Source: Gammaproteobacteria bacterium
GTDB lineage: Bacteria > Pseudomonadota > Gammaproteobacteria > Pseudomonadales > UBA5518
Reading direction: 5' to 3'
DNA length: 64,000 nucleotides
Assembly (NCBI GenBank): GCA_016718385.1
Contig: JADKDK010000001.1
Coordinates: 372,001-436,000, forward strand
Numbering within the stretch: position 1 is the stretch's first letter; every line of letters begins with the position of its first letter. The notes under the pieces were generated by a model that was not told the origin of the DNA, ran no database searches, and saw only the letters and a program-made list of their open reading frames with translations. Below are positions 63,552-64,000 of this stretch, one piece after another. The translations under genes and the position numbers were made by a program.

Positions 63552-64000
63552 TCAGCCGCGGTTCTGTTCGAATTCCGCAGCGGCCTGGAGCCGGGTGCGG
63601 ATGAATTCCTGGTGCGGGACGTAGATCAGTCCCGCGATCTTTCGGATCAGGTGCTCCTCGTACTTGTCCACCGCGCCGTCGGCGAAAGCCACCGACCACA
63701 TCGCGCGCAGCAGATCCGACTTCTCCTCGTCCGAATACTCCTCGTTGATCAGGCGCGTGAACGCATAGCTGGACGTGGCTTCGCGCGCCTCCGCCTCGGC
63801 CAGCGCGAGCAGCGTCTCGATTTCCGCGTGGCTCAGATCGAAACTGCGGCGCAGCGCCTCCTGCAGCGCCAGCTGCTCGCGCGGATCGAAACCGTAGTCG
63901 GCGCGCGCGACCTCGATCAGCAGCGCCGCGGCGGCGAGGTGCCGCCCGTGCGCGCTGTGCACGGACGGCGTGTCCGCGCCGAGGCGGGCGGCGAGGAATT
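63552..64000 (-). CDS. TerB-like protein, 5' part beyond the window
   Basis: About 148 residues are visible, and the frame stays open to the end of the window, so the start is outside. The all-helical sequence (GADTPSVHSAHGRHLAAAALL, ALREQ-type acidic turns, LLRAMWSVAFADGAVDKYEEH, LIRKIAGLIYVPHQEF) matches the TerB domain, thought to bind metal ions at its acidic residues. A GTG at 63962 would start inside the domain and is rejected. Its function here is unknown. Confidence 0.8.
   Translation of the reverse strand, partial: FLAARLGADTPSVHSAHGRHLAAAALLIEVARADYGFDPREQLALQEALRRSFDLSHAEIETLLALAEAEAREATSSYAFTRLINEEYSDEEKSDLLRAMWSVAFADGAVDKYEEHLIRKIAGLIYVPHQEFIRTRLQAAAEFEQNRG

Overview
The window is a GC-rich, chromosomal stretch of a gammaproteobacterium. 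The order pcm end-nlpD-rpoS-fdxA-mutS followed by recA-recX is the classic gammaproteobacterial rpoS/mutS/recA neighbourhood, and nlpD, mnmC, hrpA, mlaA and a UrcA-family gene fit that. I cannot name the genus. No rRNA, intact tRNA or CRISPR array is present.

Layout. Bases 1-5.5 kb hold core genes: the pcm 3' end, nlpD, rpoS, and, convergent with them, fdxA and mutS. Bases 5.51-27.60 kb are one integrated island inserted in the 5' end of mutS. Its left end has a tyrosine integrase (5787-7055). Its right end has a leftward operon of an AlpA-type activator, a zinc-finger primase fragment, a replication protein, a TOPRIM/RecA-fold primase-helicase and a small terminase, with no capsid, tail or large-terminase genes, which looks like a phage satellite. 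The middle is cargo: an SpvB/RHS polymorphic-toxin gene (16.2-22.1 kb, two frameshifts) with a candidate immunity gene, a second orphan RHS core/tip/immunity module (7.45-14.3 kb) split by an IS66 element (8317-11002) with a perfect 8-bp target duplication, a tRNA-Arg 3' fragment, and a small toxin-antitoxin-like pair. The original first codons of mutS are still visible at 27635, 22 kb from the rest of the gene. The island supplies a replacement start in frame.

Bases 27.6-32.2 kb hold a structured intergenic region, REP repeats, a secreted protein of unknown function, a TetR regulator and a type I sulfatase, with a palindromic operator candidate in front of the sulfatase. Bases 32.4-34 kb are recA (with a LexA box) and recX. 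Then come a VIT-family metal transporter, a rhomboid protease, a CadC-like regulator with TPRs, a UrcA protein, an M16C metalloprotease, an outer-membrane barrel protein, and a stress-type locus of ECF sigma factor, anti-sigma factor and a divergent subtilisin-like protease with about 45 acidic tetrapeptide repeats. Next are a glutamine cyclotransferase, mnmC, a peptide-binding protein, a cardiolipin synthase, a MaoC hydratase, a fatty acyl-CoA ligase, hrpA (apparent frameshift) and an alpha/beta hydrolase. The right end has a REP cluster, a bufferin (copper-binding RiPP) locus bufA-bufB-bufC with six EGKCG motifs, an MlaA that lacks a lipobox, and a partial TerB-like gene.

How it works together. 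The island, its att sites and the mutS/stub pair form one system: integration swaps the mutS start, so mismatch-repair expression probably depends on the island. The RHS modules are contact-toxin cargo with tip/immunity pairs arranged as a main gene plus a downstream orphan. Several single-base frameshifts (tnpA, tnpB, RHS twice, hrpA) could be decay or assembly errors and should be checked against reads.
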